Assembly (NCBI GenBank): GCA_009746045.1
Contig: RPFO01000165.1
Location: forward strand, 2,211,521 to 2,275,520
Source: Mesostigma viride
Lineage: Eukaryota; Streptophyta; Mesostigmatophyceae; Mesostigmatales; Mesostigmataceae
Length of the DNA stretch: 64,000 bases
Reading direction: 5' to 3'
Shown: positions 19,003 through 29,709 of the stretch, piece by piece
Numbering within the stretch: position 1 is the stretch's first letter
Layout of the letters: the number at the start of each line of letters is the position of its first letter
Translations under genes and position numbers: made by a program
The notes under the pieces: model-generated
Told to the model about the DNA's origin: nothing
The model's database searches: none
Seen by the model: only the letters and a program-made list of their open reading frames with translations

Positions 19003-20263
19003 CCCGAGGACAAGGAATTGTCCCTCGTGCCTGATGACCACCTTAATGCTTTTTCCTCCCCTGATATAGAACAATGTTTTCACAACACACACTTTGCACA
19101 GTCTGATGATGAAGCCGCACATGCGGAATTTATTGAGAAAGTTAATACAATTACAACACGTTGATAGTCTCAATATCGATGCACTCCATGCTCACGAGCC
19201 CGCAGTTAGGCAGCGCTCCATGACATGCTACCGGCCTTGCTCCCAAGGAAAGGGAGAAACACGAAGGCCACTAACGAGAGACTCGAAGAGACTACACGCT
19301 ACGTGAGAGTCCTCTTCGACTATGAACCAAACCATTCGTCATGCCACACGCATGACACACGCCACACTTGTCAGTCCAGCCAGGAATGCCAAAACTATCT
19401 TGCTGCCTGAACCATGCAAACAGAAACCGCATTCCAGTTGCCGTCCTGGCTTACTACCACACATGCCAACAAAAACAGGAAGGCATCCCGACAAATCTAA
19501 ATTGCTACCCTGTTGCCGATCTCATCTCCTAGAGGCTCCGGCATTTCTGTCCCTGGGAATGTCCGGCATTTAGTCACGACCACCAAGGTCGAAGCATAAT
19601 ATCCTTCAAACAATCTGCACGCTCACACCTTGCGTGTGAGTGGCCCAGCAAACATTGCTTCTAATCTTTCCTTTCTAGAAGAAATCCCTTTGTAGGGCTG
19701 CCAGCGATTTCGCATTCATTCCAGCGATCTGGCTCCGCACCGCAAATTGTCCTTTTCCATTTTCTGTCCAGTCCTCATAACGTTGACCCGCTATTCTACA
19801 CCACAAAGACACCTGGCCTGTCAATAGCCTCGGCGCTGTTGAAGTCCAGCAGTCCAGCTCCAGCTCCAGCTCCAGCTCCAGCTGTCCACTATAACTCGCG
19901 TATGATCCTCTCGACGCTGCGCACTTGTGCTGCCGTCCGCTCAAGTACGTCAGTGCTGCGCGCCCAGCCGTGCCTGGCCCGGCGCGCGCGCACGTGCACT
20001 TTCGTCCGCTCTTATGCTGCAAGTGCTAGTGTCCCCCCCCCGGTCACTAGCCTTTGTCGAAAATGCGCAGAAAACAAATTCCTTGCGCACGTCACCGGTA
20101 TTGTGCATAGTGGGCGCCCGGATGACATAGCTCGCGTCCGTGACAGCTGTCGCGTCTGCGTACCACAATCTCCGGCGCTACCATGGCGGCTGGCCATGCT
20201 CAGCTTTGGTAAAACCCAAATGAGCTGAGCTGACGTGCCTGCCTTAACTGCATGCCCGGTGGG
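19003..20263 (-). mobile_element. Gypsy terminal-repeat segment (distal part), left side
   Basis: From 19003 to about 20146 this matches 60063-61347 in order and orientation, apart from a roughly 110-bp stretch near 60105-60215 that is absent here and an expanded CCAGCT/CAGCAGT simple repeat near 61017-61090. In the second copy it lies just beyond the gag-proximal segment, so it is probably the outer part of the same long terminal repeat. Short frames (e.g. DDEAAHAEFIEKVNTI) suggest relics of older coding sequence. Confidence 0.6.
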
Positions 20264-20271
20264 GTGGGCGA

Positions 20272-21777
20272 CAGTGTTCAATTATACGGCGTATTATACG
20301 GTATAATACGGTATAATACGCGTTATACAAGGTCGAGCGGATAATTTTTATCCGTTTTATACGATTTGCGTATTTTTACGTATAATACGGCGAATAACAC
20401 GTATGAGCGCGCGTATAATGGGGTTTTCGCGCTCATCCGAGGTCCGGCAGCCAAATTTTTCGGGCGGGAACCAAGGCGGGAAAGCAAGGGAACTTAGAAA
20501 CACTACGGAAACCATCCACTGGTTGACATTTGGCGACCGTGAGACACAAGGATCCTACAAGCAAGCTAGACTGTAGCATGGCAAGTTGGCAACCCTCCAT
20601 GCTGTTTAGGTGCTCTGCCCTTGCCTCTCGGGCAGCCATGCACCGAATATAGACAGTCATAATACAGAAAACTGACTGGTACGAGAGCATGGCCGCTTTA
20701 TATTTTCAACTGAAATTTTGTAGGCATGATCCTTAGGTCTTGAAAAGCTTATATCCTTGGCCAGGCAACGTTTGGATGTGCGCAGATATGTCTCGACCTT
20801 CTGCTCGATGCGGCAACCTCGTTTCAGCAACCAGGTGGCGACCGTGCATGTGCTAACTGTTGATAGGCGGGAAATGCCCCTACATTTGAACGCGGATAGA
20901 TGTTTCAGGTTATTCCTTACATGATTTATAAGCGACGACGGCCAGGAAAGGCTCGCAGCTACGTCCATCAGGTGGGCATGCTGGCTCCGTCAAGAAAGGT
21001 AATATGCGGTTTTGATCTGGTACGTGCTATCCTGATCACGTGTTCATTGTACTGTATCAAGTTGTTGGGTGGATTGTAAAATAGTCGTAGACCTGTAATG
21101 GAGGTTTTCTGCTTGTCTTTTGGTTGCTTTACTGCCTCTACGCATTATTGGCTTGTGATGGTTGGGGAATACCACTACGACATGCAGATTTTGGACCAGA
21201 TTTGTCTGCTATTAGCTTATGCTTCATCGAAAGCAGTGACGTAGTGCTTGGCATTGTTTATAAATATGATAAGCTTGATAACGCGATTTTTTTTCTTGCT
21301 AAAAACATCTCGAAACAAGTGGTTTTCTGGCCAGATCTAGCCACTATTTCTTGTTTTGCTCGCCAAAGTCAGCCTTCTTCTTGTGTGCTCCTCATGCATG
21401 CAAGAAACATGGAGATGCCCAGGACCTGCTTGCATGGAAGCATAGCCATCTTACTTCTTTTGCTTTTTTCATCTTTCCATTTCATTTGGCGTTGTTTTTT
21501 AGGGTATAATGCATGCGTAATCTAGCTCCTCGTGAACCCCGGTGTACACGTCCAGTGTTCCCAAGCACTGCTGAGCAGTGGCAACCCATGTATCATGTGT
21601 AATTTAGTGTCAGAAACATGTGGACTGCTTGAAATGATATCAAAATGCATGAAACAACCCCAAAAACGATGAAATCCAGTATTTGCGTATAATTTCCGGA
21701 TAATACCGTATTATACCGTATTATCCATTATACGGACCCCGCGCGTATAACCGCGTATTGCGTATAATTGAACTCTG
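20272..21777. mobile_element. hAT-like non-autonomous DNA transposon with 8-bp target duplication
   Basis: The 1.5-kb element begins CAGTGTTCAATTATACG and ends with the inverted counterpart CGTATAATTGAACTCTG (one mismatch). It is flanked by the direct 8-bp repeat GTGGGCGA (20264-20271 and 21778-21785). CAG-type ends with 8-bp duplications are the hAT signature. Subterminal regions are rich in GTATAATACG palindromes. No transposase is recognisable; a 133-residue frame at 21124-21525 resembles nothing known to me. Confidence 0.85.
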
Positions 21778-21829
21778 GTGGGCGAGGACCTGTCCCATGA
21801 TTCCCCCCCTCGCTGGCTCTCATGGCTCC

Positions 21830-23107
21830 TCACATGGCCAGCGACCGTGCCAACACCACAGCAGCTAAGGAAATGGTGACGCTACTGGTTGCGAAACGGG
21901 CAGCGACACAAACTGGGCAAAACCACTGGCCCGCTGGCACGGTGGTGAGCGCTGGCTGCAAGCAGTGCATGTGCCACCCACAATTACAGTGATCACACAG
22001 CAACATGGTATCCCCCTGGTCTACGCGATGGCAAACCTGACACTGTGCGTCCTTGACCCGCCTGGCCGTGTGCGGGGCGAGGTCAGGCAATAAGTTGGGC
22101 AACGAACACGGACTGAGGTTGCTTACGTTATCGGTGGTGCGACTGCCGTCGACGCCCTCCAGAATGGCGACCCCAGATGGCTTGATGGCGACGATCCGCA
22201 AAATGGTCGGCCCCGCAGGCACGTCAAGAGTGTCGGTCAGCTGCGTGCGGAGAAAGACGAACTGCCCCGGACGAAAATGCAGCTGACGGGCCATGTAAGC
22301 GCCCCCCCGGCGCTGAGCGTAACGCAGGGTATCTCGGTGCTGGGCGATGAACAAGTTGTTCATGGCGATGGGCATAACCTTGCGGAAAGTAGCCGCCCGT
22401 GCGGTCACCTCAGCCAGAAACTGACTGGCGTTGTCAAACGCCATAGGGGTGGGGTGTGCACTCTGCGCCTCCGTGGGGAGCAAGGGTGCGCGCCCAAACA
22501 ACAGGAAATACGGGGAGAAACAGGCGAGCGACTCCTGGGGTGACATTCGGTAACCCATGGCTATCCACGCCAGTTCACGATCCCACATAGTGAATGATGC
22601 TGACTGCAGGCTCCACTTGCGCAAAGCCTGCTTGACAGTCTGCACCAATCTCTCAGCCAAACCATTGGCCTGAGGATGCTCGCGAGAAGTGCGACGGTGA
22701 TCAATGAGACATGCATCCAACAATTCCTGAAATTCCCCACGAAACTCCCCGCCCTGGTCGGTGACCACCTCCGCGGGGGCGCCAAACCTGGCGATGATGT
22801 CGGCGAAGTGCTTGGCGGTGGTGGCGGCCTGCTTGTCAGCAATGGGGATGAGCTCGACCCACTTGCTAAAACTTTCGACACACACCATGACATACTTGTG
22901 GCCATCTGCACTTTCATCAAAGGGCCCACACAGGTCTACGTGCCAGCGGTAGAAGAGCCCTCTGATGGGTAGGCTCATCAATTCTTTCGCATCGTGGTCC
23001 GCATTGAACCTGGCCTTCACCCGGGCACACTGCGCGCAGCTAGCGACGACCTGCGCGACTGTGGCACGCATGCCGTTCCACCAATAAGAGGCGCGCACTA
23101 GCGCCAA
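21830..23107 (-). CDS. Gypsy integrase with C-terminal PHD finger (pol fragment)
   Basis: The frame encodes a Ty3/gypsy integrase. The zinc-binding C-x2-C is at residues 24-27 and the DDE triad is D58 (HVDLCGPF), D117 (TDQGGEF) and E152 (NGLAERLVQ), with 35-residue spacing between the last two. After the core, residues about 350-395 form a PHD finger (CQVCHRV, LLCDHCNCGWHMHC, WFCPVC), a histone-tail reader that could steer integration to particular chromatin. The N-terminal HH part lies in the preceding RT frame, which ends at 23098 in RYGHLGG, so a frame change separates the two. It integrates element cDNA into host DNA. The frame is otherwise open to 21830. Confidence 0.85.
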   Translation of the reverse strand: MALVRASYWWNGMRATVAQVVASCAQCARVKARFNADHDAKELMSLPIRGLFYRWHVDLCGPFDESADGHKYVMVCVESFSKWVELIPIADKQAATTAKHFADIIARFGAPAEVVTDQGGEFRGEFQELLDACLIDHRRTSREHPQANGLAERLVQTVKQALRKWSLQSASFTMWDRELAWIAMGYRMSPQESLACFSPYFLLFGRAPLLPTEAQSAHPTPMAFDNASQFLAEVTARAATFRKVMPIAMNNLFIAQHRDTLRYAQRRGGAYMARQLHFRPGQFVFLRTQLTDTLDVPAGPTILRIVAIKPSGVAILEGVDGSRTTDNVSNLSPCSLPNLLPDLAPHTARRVKDAQCQVCHRVDQGDTMLLCDHCNCGWHMHCLQPALTTVPAGQWFCPVCVAARFATSSVTISLAAVVLARSLAM

Positions 23108-25053
23108 GTGCGGTTACCACCCAGGTGGCCATACCGCTCATGGGCTTGCTGGACGATGGCGACCCGCTTGTGAGGCGGCGGCACCACCACTTTGCGCTTG
23201 CCGATCATTTTGTGGAGGACCCCGGCATCCCACGAGTAGGTGACCGCCCTATGTTGCACCCTATTCAACTCAGCGTCACGCTGGGCTGAGGACCAATCAA
23301 CAGGGGTTGGGGTGAGAGCTATCCCTTGGACCTGCTCCAACACACGCCCATCGAGCCACACATCACCCATGTTGCATTCCACTGTGAGATGGCCAACCAA
23401 CACCACCTGGAGTGCTAGGTATCGTGCCAAGGTATTGTCAATGTCAAAGGACGGAGAATTACCTTCCTCCAACGCGAGGAGGCCAGCGGCAGGGGTGAAG
23501 GGAGAAGGGTGAACTGCATTGCAGCTTGCCGCAAAGTCTGCGACTGTATACTCGACTGCGCGCCAGTCTGCCTCGGCGTCGGCGTCAGCGAAGCCTGCAG
23601 CATTAACAAAAACCACAGACCCAGGCGAGCTCTCGGCCCCTAGGGCCCGCGCACCAGTGTTGTCAACAGTGGTTGGTAGAGCATACCTGGACAGGACGTC
23701 CGCGTTGGAGTGATCCACACCTGGCCGATGGACGATTGTCAGGTGGTACTCCTGAATGATCATTGCCCACCGGGCCAGCTTACCCGTGAGTTTGTCGCTG
23801 GTCATCAACCACAATAAGGGCTGGTGATCAGTGACAAGTGTGAACACCCGCCCAAAGAGATATGGCCTGAAGTGCTTGATGGCCCACACAACGGCTAACG
23901 CTTCCCCCTCGTAGGAAGAGTACCGACTCTCGGCAGAGTTGTTACTCCGACTAGCGTACGCGATAACATGCTCGCGCCCCGCATCGTCCTTTTGTGCTAG
24001 CACAGCCCCTAGGCCTACCTTGGACCAATCGGTGTAAAGAATGAAGGGCAGAGCATAGTCGGGGGCGCGTAGGATAGGAGCGGCAGTCAGTTCCTGTTTG
24101 ATGGTATCGATGGCTCGCTGCTGAGCCGGACCCCACGCCCAGACATTGCCCTTCTTCAACAACTCAGTCAGGGGTTTGACTTTGGTGCTGAAATTCTGAA
24201 TATATCCTCGATAATAGCCAGCTAGCCCGAGATACGCGCGCACCCCCGAGATGTCGATGGGCACTGCGGCGTTGCTGATGGCTTCCACTTTGGCTGCCTC
24301 AGGGGTCCGGCCACCTGGTACAATCTGATGGCCAAGAAACCCTATGGTCTGTTGGGCGAACTTGCACTTTTCAGGGTGCAGCCGCAGGTTGGCCTTATCT
24401 AGGGCGATCCGAACCTGATCGAGGTGAGCTAAGTGCTGGTCAAACGTCTCGCTAAAGACAATGACATCGTCTATGTAGCAGGCTGCAAATGGCAACCCTG
24501 CCAGCACCTGGTCCATGGCACGTTGGAACACCGCACTAGCGTTGCGATGTCCGAATGGCATGCGAACCCACTCGTACAGACGGGTCCCACCCCAAAAGGC
24601 CAGCTTGCGCTGATCTGCCTCTACGACCTTGATCTGATGGAAGCCGCTACGCAAATCTAGCGACGACACATACTTGACCTGGGGAGATATTTTATCCAAA
24701 ACATCATCGACCCGAGGCATGGGGTACCTATCAACAGGAGTGTGCGCGTTCAGCTGACGCAGGTCAGTGGCCATGCGCATACCTGTCCACTCGCCTGTGA
24801 TGGTATCCTTCTTGGGTGCGACCACCGTGGCAGCTGCATAACTGGAGGATGAAGCGCGGATGATCCCAGCTGCCTCTAGCTCTCGACAGTTAGCATCTAC
24901 GAATTCCAGCTCAGCCAAGCTCAGCCTATGCTGCCGCCTGAATAAGGGCTGATCCGTATCTAGTGGGACCCCCATGCAGCCCCCGTTGTAGCACCCTAGT
25001 TCTTCACTGCTGAAAGCGAAAACTGAGCGTGCAGAATGCAACCAGTGCTCCAT
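23098..25053 (-). CDS. Gypsy reverse transcriptase and RNase H (pol fragment)
   Basis: The 651-residue frame has an RT of the Ty3/gypsy type: LDLRSGFHQI (motif with the first catalytic Asp), RMPFGHRNASAVFQR, the active-site YIDDVIVF, and FLGHQIV. RNase H follows (TDWSKVGLGAVL, YEGEALAVVWAIKHFRPYL, TDHQPLLWL), then a linker that ends in the first part of the integrase zinc domain. It copies element RNA to DNA and degrades the template. It lies directly downstream of the methyltransferase region on the minus strand and just upstream of the integrase frame. Catalytic aspartates are present and the frame is uninterrupted for nearly 2 kb, so this is a fairly young copy. Confidence 0.92.
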   Translation of the reverse strand: MEHWLHSARSVFAFSSEELGCYNGGCMGVPLDTDQPLFRRQHRLSLAELEFVDANCRELEAAGIIRASSSSYAAATVVAPKKDTITGEWTGMRMATDLRQLNAHTPVDRYPMPRVDDVLDKISPQVKYVSSLDLRSGFHQIKVVEADQRKLAFWGGTRLYEWVRMPFGHRNASAVFQRAMDQVLAGLPFAACYIDDVIVFSETFDQHLAHLDQVRIALDKANLRLHPEKCKFAQQTIGFLGHQIVPGGRTPEAAKVEAISNAAVPIDISGVRAYLGLAGYYRGYIQNFSTKVKPLTELLKKGNVWAWGPAQQRAIDTIKQELTAAPILRAPDYALPFILYTDWSKVGLGAVLAQKDDAGREHVIAYASRSNNSAESRYSSYEGEALAVVWAIKHFRPYLFGRVFTLVTDHQPLLWLMTSDKLTGKLARWAMIIQEYHLTIVHRPGVDHSNADVLSRYALPTTVDNTGARALGAESSPGSVVFVNAAGFADADAEADWRAVEYTVADFAASCNAVHPSPFTPAAGLLALEEGNSPSFDIDNTLARYLALQVVLVGHLTVECNMGDVWLDGRVLEQVQGIALTPTPVDWSSAQRDAELNRVQHRAVTYSWDAGVLHKMIGKRKVVVPPPHKRVAIVQQAHERYGHLGGNRTWR

Positions 25054-25399
25054 AGCCTTGCGTTGCGCGGCGTGAGGTGCTCACCTATGGCCCATATGTG
25101 AGAGGCAGCAGGATCTGCGACTGCGGCACTCCTACTGTCGACACAAGGCCCCCGGACAGCGGCATCGTGGAAAAGGGAAAATGCGGCTACACCGGGTGTG
25201 ACGCTCACCTGCTGAATGGCACGGACTGCGCGACCGACCGATTGCTGCAGGGTGGGCGCTCCAGCGAACACCGTGCTGGACAACAAGGACGTCATGAGGA
25301 TAACGCTCCATAGTTGAAGCAGCCGCGATCTCCATGGCGACCCAGTGCCGCCGGACGCTGTTGGCCGGACACCAGCCGCGTGGGCACTGACAGGCGGTG

Positions 25400-26631
25400 G
25401 CGGTGTGGGGATATCTCCCCCACCCTGGCGCACTTGCATTGCGGCCCGCAGAACATACCCAACCTGGAAGGCTGACATGGCTTGCCCAACGAGAGACCAC
25501 CTAGTGGCCTCTAAAACCCCCTCAGCGGCGGACGCCCCCACATGGAACCCCATGCTCACCTCCCGAAACTCAGCGGGCGGCTGCACCAACAAACCCGTAC
25601 CGGTGTCCCATACCAAACCCTTGCCCCGGTCCCTGTAGGCCGATGACCCCTGGTAACTAACCAAGGTGGGAAGAGCGCACATAGGCTTACCTACGTGATT
25701 GACGGGTGCGTAAGGGTGCCGATCGGCGACATCTACACGCTGCGTGACCAAATGTGGTGGCAGCGCCACCTCCGCGGGCATGCCGTCGTGCTGTCGTGTG
25801 ATCGCATCTACCACTGCCTGGATGGTGGTGGTGAGTGCAAGGTTGGTCCAGAATGCGCGGTACCTGTGGGTGAGCCCGCCCAATCCTGCATTGTCGCACG
25901 TGACTGGGCCCCTAAGATATCCACGATCTGGGCCCAGTCCTTCCTCACTACCTCGTGAGGGCTGTCGTCGGCCACCACGTTCTCAAAAAGATACGCTAGT
26001 GGCTGGTCCTGCAGCTGCTGCAAGAGTCCAACGACTCGAAGCAGATCCCAAAACAACCCGCTCCTAGGATCCGCAAGCCCGCGTCCTACGCCGGCCTGAC
26101 TCAACCCTTGACATTCCCAGCCCGCGAGGACGAGGTCTATCCTCTTGTGCCGCCTCAAAAGGCCTCGCACATGAACCTCCCCAATGGCACGGATATCCTG
26201 AGGGCACTCCCCAAAGGATCTGTCCACGCAGACGGAGGAAACTGAGATGGATACAGGGCAGACAGCTGGGCACAGTGATGCCTATACACTGCCCGAGCGG
26301 TAGGAGACGGCTCTACGGCGATCAACGTGTGGCACGTACCGCCTGCAGCGAGAAAGCCAGCCAGCCCCCCTCCCATCCCAGCAAACAATTCTAGCAATAC
26401 AACCCCTTCGGACAAGACCCGCGACTCTGCCACAACATCGGCACAGAAGTTACCTTCGTTGTCGCGACAGCCACTTGGGACTGCGATTGCCGCGGGAGAT
26501 GAGAGAGTTGTTGCTGCCGCACCGCGTTGGTGACGTGCTGACGCAAAAGGGCCTGCCGCGCTTGCGGCTGCTGTCGCGCCGCCCACGTGCTCTGCAATGA
26601 GGCCCGTCCCACCAGCGCTGTTGGGATGCAC
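25400..26631 (-). pseudogene. Cytosine-5 DNA methyltransferase domain inside gypsy pol, in three frames
   Basis: Conserved methyltransferase motifs appear in the right order on the minus strand but in three frames. Motif I VLLELFAGMGGGLAGF and motif II VEPSPTARAVY are in the frame 26631-26155. Motif IV AGWECQGLSQAG (catalytic Cys near 26110) and motif VI FENV are in the frame 26227-25808. A motif VIII-like RYRAFWTN and motifs IX/X (EVSMGFHVG, SLVGQAMSAFQVGYVL) are in the frame 25883-24996. The usual PC of motif IV is EC here. The domain sits between protease and reverse transcriptase. It would methylate cytosines, perhaps of the element itself. The frame changes mean this copy is broken or was read with errors. 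Confidence 0.8.
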
Positions 26632-27461
26632 GGCCGATGCTTATCACGCACAGCCCCCCCAGCTGCCGTGACCTCCCCCATCCGTACCTCCACCACCGCG
26701 TCGTGCGAGCCAGCCTCGACCCGGTTGACCGTCGAGACACGCACTGCCCCAGTGTCCGAGCTGTAGCAGCTCACCGGGATGCTTGCTTGGCGCATGGCGT
26801 CACCGTCTCTGTCAACGATGTACACCGCGCGGCCTTCCCACATGCGTACCTCGAGCCGCATGGGAAACATGACCTCCATGCCGACCAGCACGTCATACGA
26901 TGACTGCTCGGTCACAAGGGCATTCACAGGGATGCAGGCCATGTCGGATGGCCTGAGCGGGTTGAGGATGACCATTACCTGGACCGCAGTCATGGCAAAG
27001 GGTTTAGCGGCAGGGCCCTGCCAGCCCGCCACGGACACATGACTGTCCCGCAGCCCGCCATTCTCCCTGGTTAGGTTGAGCAACTGGGCCAGCCGAGCAC
27101 TGATGACGAGTGGCTGGGCCCCGCTGTCCAGTTTCACGACCAATTCATGGTCAGTACTGTAGACCACGTTGCTCAGGGGCTCCCCGTGCCCCTGCGCCTG
27201 AAACGCCATTGCTGGCTCACCATCCGGATATGAGGTGACAGTGGGTGCCCTAGGCACTACGCACGCCCGCTGCGCGTTGTCCAAGACACCATGAGCGACA
27301 TGACCCACGACTACCGAAGCCGATGCAGGGCGATGCCCAACAAATGTGGCTGTCTCAGCGTTGTGCAACCTACGGGCGTCCATTGTGTCAGCGTACCGCT
27401 GTACCTCTGACGCATGCGACCCGAGCACCTCCACGGCCCGCTGACCGAACCACTCGACCAC
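26391..27461 (-). CDS. Gypsy retropepsin-type protease region
   Basis: The 356-residue frame contains a retroviral-type aspartic protease. The active-site motif is VVKLDSGAQPLVIS near residues 107-120, and YDVLVGMEVM follows about 90 residues later at the position of the conserved hydrophobic-G motif. It would cleave the element polyprotein. Upstream the frame is preceded by the zinc-knuckle region in another frame, and its tail overlaps the start of the methyltransferase frame, with a further frame change near 26450. The tail is Q/R-rich and may no longer be the true reading frame. Confidence 0.75.
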   Translation of the reverse strand: MVEWFGQRAVEVLGSHASEVQRYADTMDARRLHNAETATFVGHRPASASVVVGHVAHGVLDNAQRACVVPRAPTVTSYPDGEPAMAFQAQGHGEPLSNVVYSTDHELVVKLDSGAQPLVISARLAQLLNLTRENGGLRDSHVSVAGWQGPAAKPFAMTAVQVMVILNPLRPSDMACIPVNALVTEQSSYDVLVGMEVMFPMRLEVRMWEGRAVYIVDRDGDAMRQASIPVSCYSSDTGAVRVSTVNRVEAGSHDAVVEVRMGEVTAAGGAVRDKHRPCIPTALVGRASLQSTWAARQQPQARQALLRQHVTNAVRQQQLSHLPRQSQSQVAVATTKVTSVPMLWQSRGSCPKGLYC

Positions 27462-27702
27462 TTGCCGGGGAGTGTATGCGGCGTGTCCACGACCGATGGC
27501 ATAGGGTATAATGGCAACAACCTGCGCCGCTGCTCTGCCCCAGCAGGATTGTCGTGTTCCAGGGTGGAGCCGGTCCGAGCGGGAGCCATGCGAAAGGACT
27601 GAGGCAACTGCCCCACAGTCTCACTTGGCTGCCCCACCTGAAACGACGGTGGTGCACGTGCTTGCTTCCCGCGCGCGCCAACTGCGTGGATGTCCAACGC
27701 CA

Positions 27703-28164
27703 TCACGTCGGCTGGCCGCCAGAAGTCCTCGTCCCTGTATTGAACCTGCGATCCCCCATCCTCCCTTTCACGCCCCCCGCCTCGCCCGTCGGCTGAATGA
27801 TGACCACCCCCGCGTCCACCTTCTTGTCCTCCACGTCCGCAAAGTGCACCCCCGGCGCTGGGCACTGCCCCGCCAGATGGGTGCGGACCGTTGCCGGGTG
27901 TGACTTCTTACACGCCTTGGGACAATCACGTTTGATGTGCCCATCCTGACCGCACAGGAAGCAGCCCGATTTGCGCGCATCCGTCCTACCCGTCTGTGAG
28001 GACGTGCCCCCCCAGCTCGCGTCGGCGGACGGCAGCGTCCTTGTTGCCGCCAGCGGCGTTACCCTGGGTTGCATCATGCGATGAGGCGTTGCGAGACCCC
28101 CCTTGGTTCCTGCTAGCACCGTGGCCGCCTTGCGGGCGCGCTTGTCTTGTGGCAGACGACTCAC
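27703..28164 (-). CDS. Gypsy gag C-terminus with CCHC zinc knuckle
   Basis: This 153-residue frame overlaps the end of the main gag frame and carries the nucleocapsid knuckle CFLCGQDGHIKRDC (C-x2-C-x4-H-x4-C) near residues 68-81. It is probably the true C-terminus of gag, reached from the main frame by a shift somewhere in 27990-28160, where the gag frame turns Ser/Gly/Asn-rich. It binds element RNA during packaging. Confidence 0.7.
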   Translation of the reverse strand: MSRLPQDKRARKAATVLAGTKGGLATPHRMMQPRVTPLAATRTLPSADASWGGTSSQTGRTDARKSGCFLCGQDGHIKRDCPKACKKSHPATVRTHLAGQCPAPGVHFADVEDKKVDAGVVIIQPTGEAGGVKGRMGDRRFNTGTRTSGGQPT

Positions 28165-29680
28165 CCGACTTGGCCTTGGTCAGCGCGTCGACCTTGGCCT
28201 GCAGCTCGGCCACCACCGTGCTTACCGAGATCCGGCCTTGCGCGTGTCGTCGCATCATGGCCCTGACCTCAATGCACAGTGACCGCAATCGCCACGGCTG
28301 GCCGTTGGGCGGCGTGGGCAGCTCCATCTCCTTGGAGCCTAGCGCTTGCAGCCATTTCTGACACGCCAGCTTTTCGGACCAGTCCTCCACTTCGCCGGCG
28401 AACTCCATGAGGCGCTCGTAAGATTGCTCCGGGGTTTCACCCTCGGCTATCTTGAAACTGCGCCACTCACGCTCTGCCTTGATGGTCTCCACCGGGTATT
28501 CCTGGCGAAGGAGGCCCCACAGTTCCTCGGCAGGGTCGACACCATACATGATGTTGTCATAGTCGGGCTGGCCACGCCCGTCGAAGCCGAACCACACGTC
28601 CGTGTGACGCGTGTACAGCGAGACCTCTCTCCACTGCTCCACCAGCCTAGCCACTCGCCTCAGCGTAAGGCCGTGAAAGAAGAAATGCATGTTGTTCATG
28701 ACAAACTCATGCATTACAGCGCCTTGCGTAGTCATGTATTGCAGATCAATCCATGACTTGTACGCGTTGTAGGCCTGCGCCAGCGTGGCCAGATTGCCGG
28801 TTGTGGAGAACTTCTCGCGCATGTCCACCCGTGGTAGGGTGGGCATCTTCGCGCCTTCAGGTATGAGGCGCACCCTTTGCGGGTACTGCACCCCATCGGC
28901 ATCCTCCGGCGGTCGCTGAGCTGCGCGTCCCTGCGCCAGCGTGCTTGGGCGTGCTGCCTCCCGTACTCGGAAAGCCAGCGGCGTGGTTATGTCCTCCATG
29001 GGCGGAATGCGCCCGATTGGCACACTTGACCACCGTGCAGTCGACCCGCCGGTCAGCGCCCCACCGCCTCGCCCAAACGGAATTGAGACCCCGCCTGGCA
29101 GCATGCGTCCTGGTGCACCCCTGCGTGGGTCCATCGCGCGCGCCAGCCCTGCCCCGTTCTCCTCGTGCAATCCGTCTCGCGCTTGATCGAAAGGCAGGCG
29201 CCTGGGCGCCAGCGTATACTCGCCCCGTGGCTGACCATCCGCCTCACCAAGCAAGTCGTGTTGGGTTAGCGACCCAGCCAAAACCCCCGGTTCCATCGGA
29301 GCCCTTCCCGCCGCATTACCTGAGGTTGGCGGCTGGTCCCGCTCCCTCGGCTCCGCGGCAACACCACTTGGGCCCGGCATCGATGCCTGCCCGTCCCATG
29401 GTGTGGACTGCAGATGACGACCCTCTACGGCCACCAATCTGTCGGTCACTTCCCGCATCTGCAGCGCCAGTTGCTGCTGCAACTGTTGCGACTGTTGCTG
29501 CATCTGCGCTTGCATCTGCGCGAACAGCGCCACCATACTCAGCGGCGCTTCTTGGTCGCGACTCTCACCCACTGCGGGTACGGCGGGAGGAATTCCGCCA
29601 TTCGACCCCGGAGCGGACGTGTTGGCATCTGCTCTATTTGCATCCGCCATGGCTCGAGTCTGCGCTCGCGTCAGTGGCAT
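27986..29680 (-). CDS. Gypsy gag polyprotein
   Basis: From the first ATG (29680, MPLTRAQTRAMADANRA) the frame gives about 564 residues. A Gln-rich coiled-coil segment with QMQAQMQQQSQQLQQQL lies near the N-terminus. A conserved capsid-like core follows (LAQAYNAYKSWIDLQ, WREVSLYTRHTDVW, AEELWGLLRQEYPVETIKAEREWRSFKIAEGETPEQSYERLMEFA), typical of retrotransposon gag. It would form the particle shell. A second partial copy of the same gag is at 58197-59510 with very high similarity but interrupted frames. Confidence 0.85.
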   Translation of the reverse strand: MPLTRAQTRAMADANRADANTSAPGSNGGIPPAVPAVGESRDQEAPLSMVALFAQMQAQMQQQSQQLQQQLALQMREVTDRLVAVEGRHLQSTPWDGQASMPGPSGVAAEPRERDQPPTSGNAAGRAPMEPGVLAGSLTQHDLLGEADGQPRGEYTLAPRRLPFDQARDGLHEENGAGLARAMDPRRGAPGRMLPGGVSIPFGRGGGALTGGSTARWSSVPIGRIPPMEDITTPLAFRVREAARPSTLAQGRAAQRPPEDADGVQYPQRVRLIPEGAKMPTLPRVDMREKFSTTGNLATLAQAYNAYKSWIDLQYMTTQGAVMHEFVMNNMHFFFHGLTLRRVARLVEQWREVSLYTRHTDVWFGFDGRGQPDYDNIMYGVDPAEELWGLLRQEYPVETIKAEREWRSFKIAEGETPEQSYERLMEFAGEVEDWSEKLACQKWLQALGSKEMELPTPPNGQPWRLRSLCIEVRAMMRRHAQGRISVSTVVAELQAKVDALTKAKSGESSATRQARPQGGHGASRNQGGSRNASSHDATQGNAAGGNKDAAVRRRELGGHVLTDG

Positions 29681-29709
29681 GCACCAGCTGACCGATGGGC
29701 AAAACAAGA

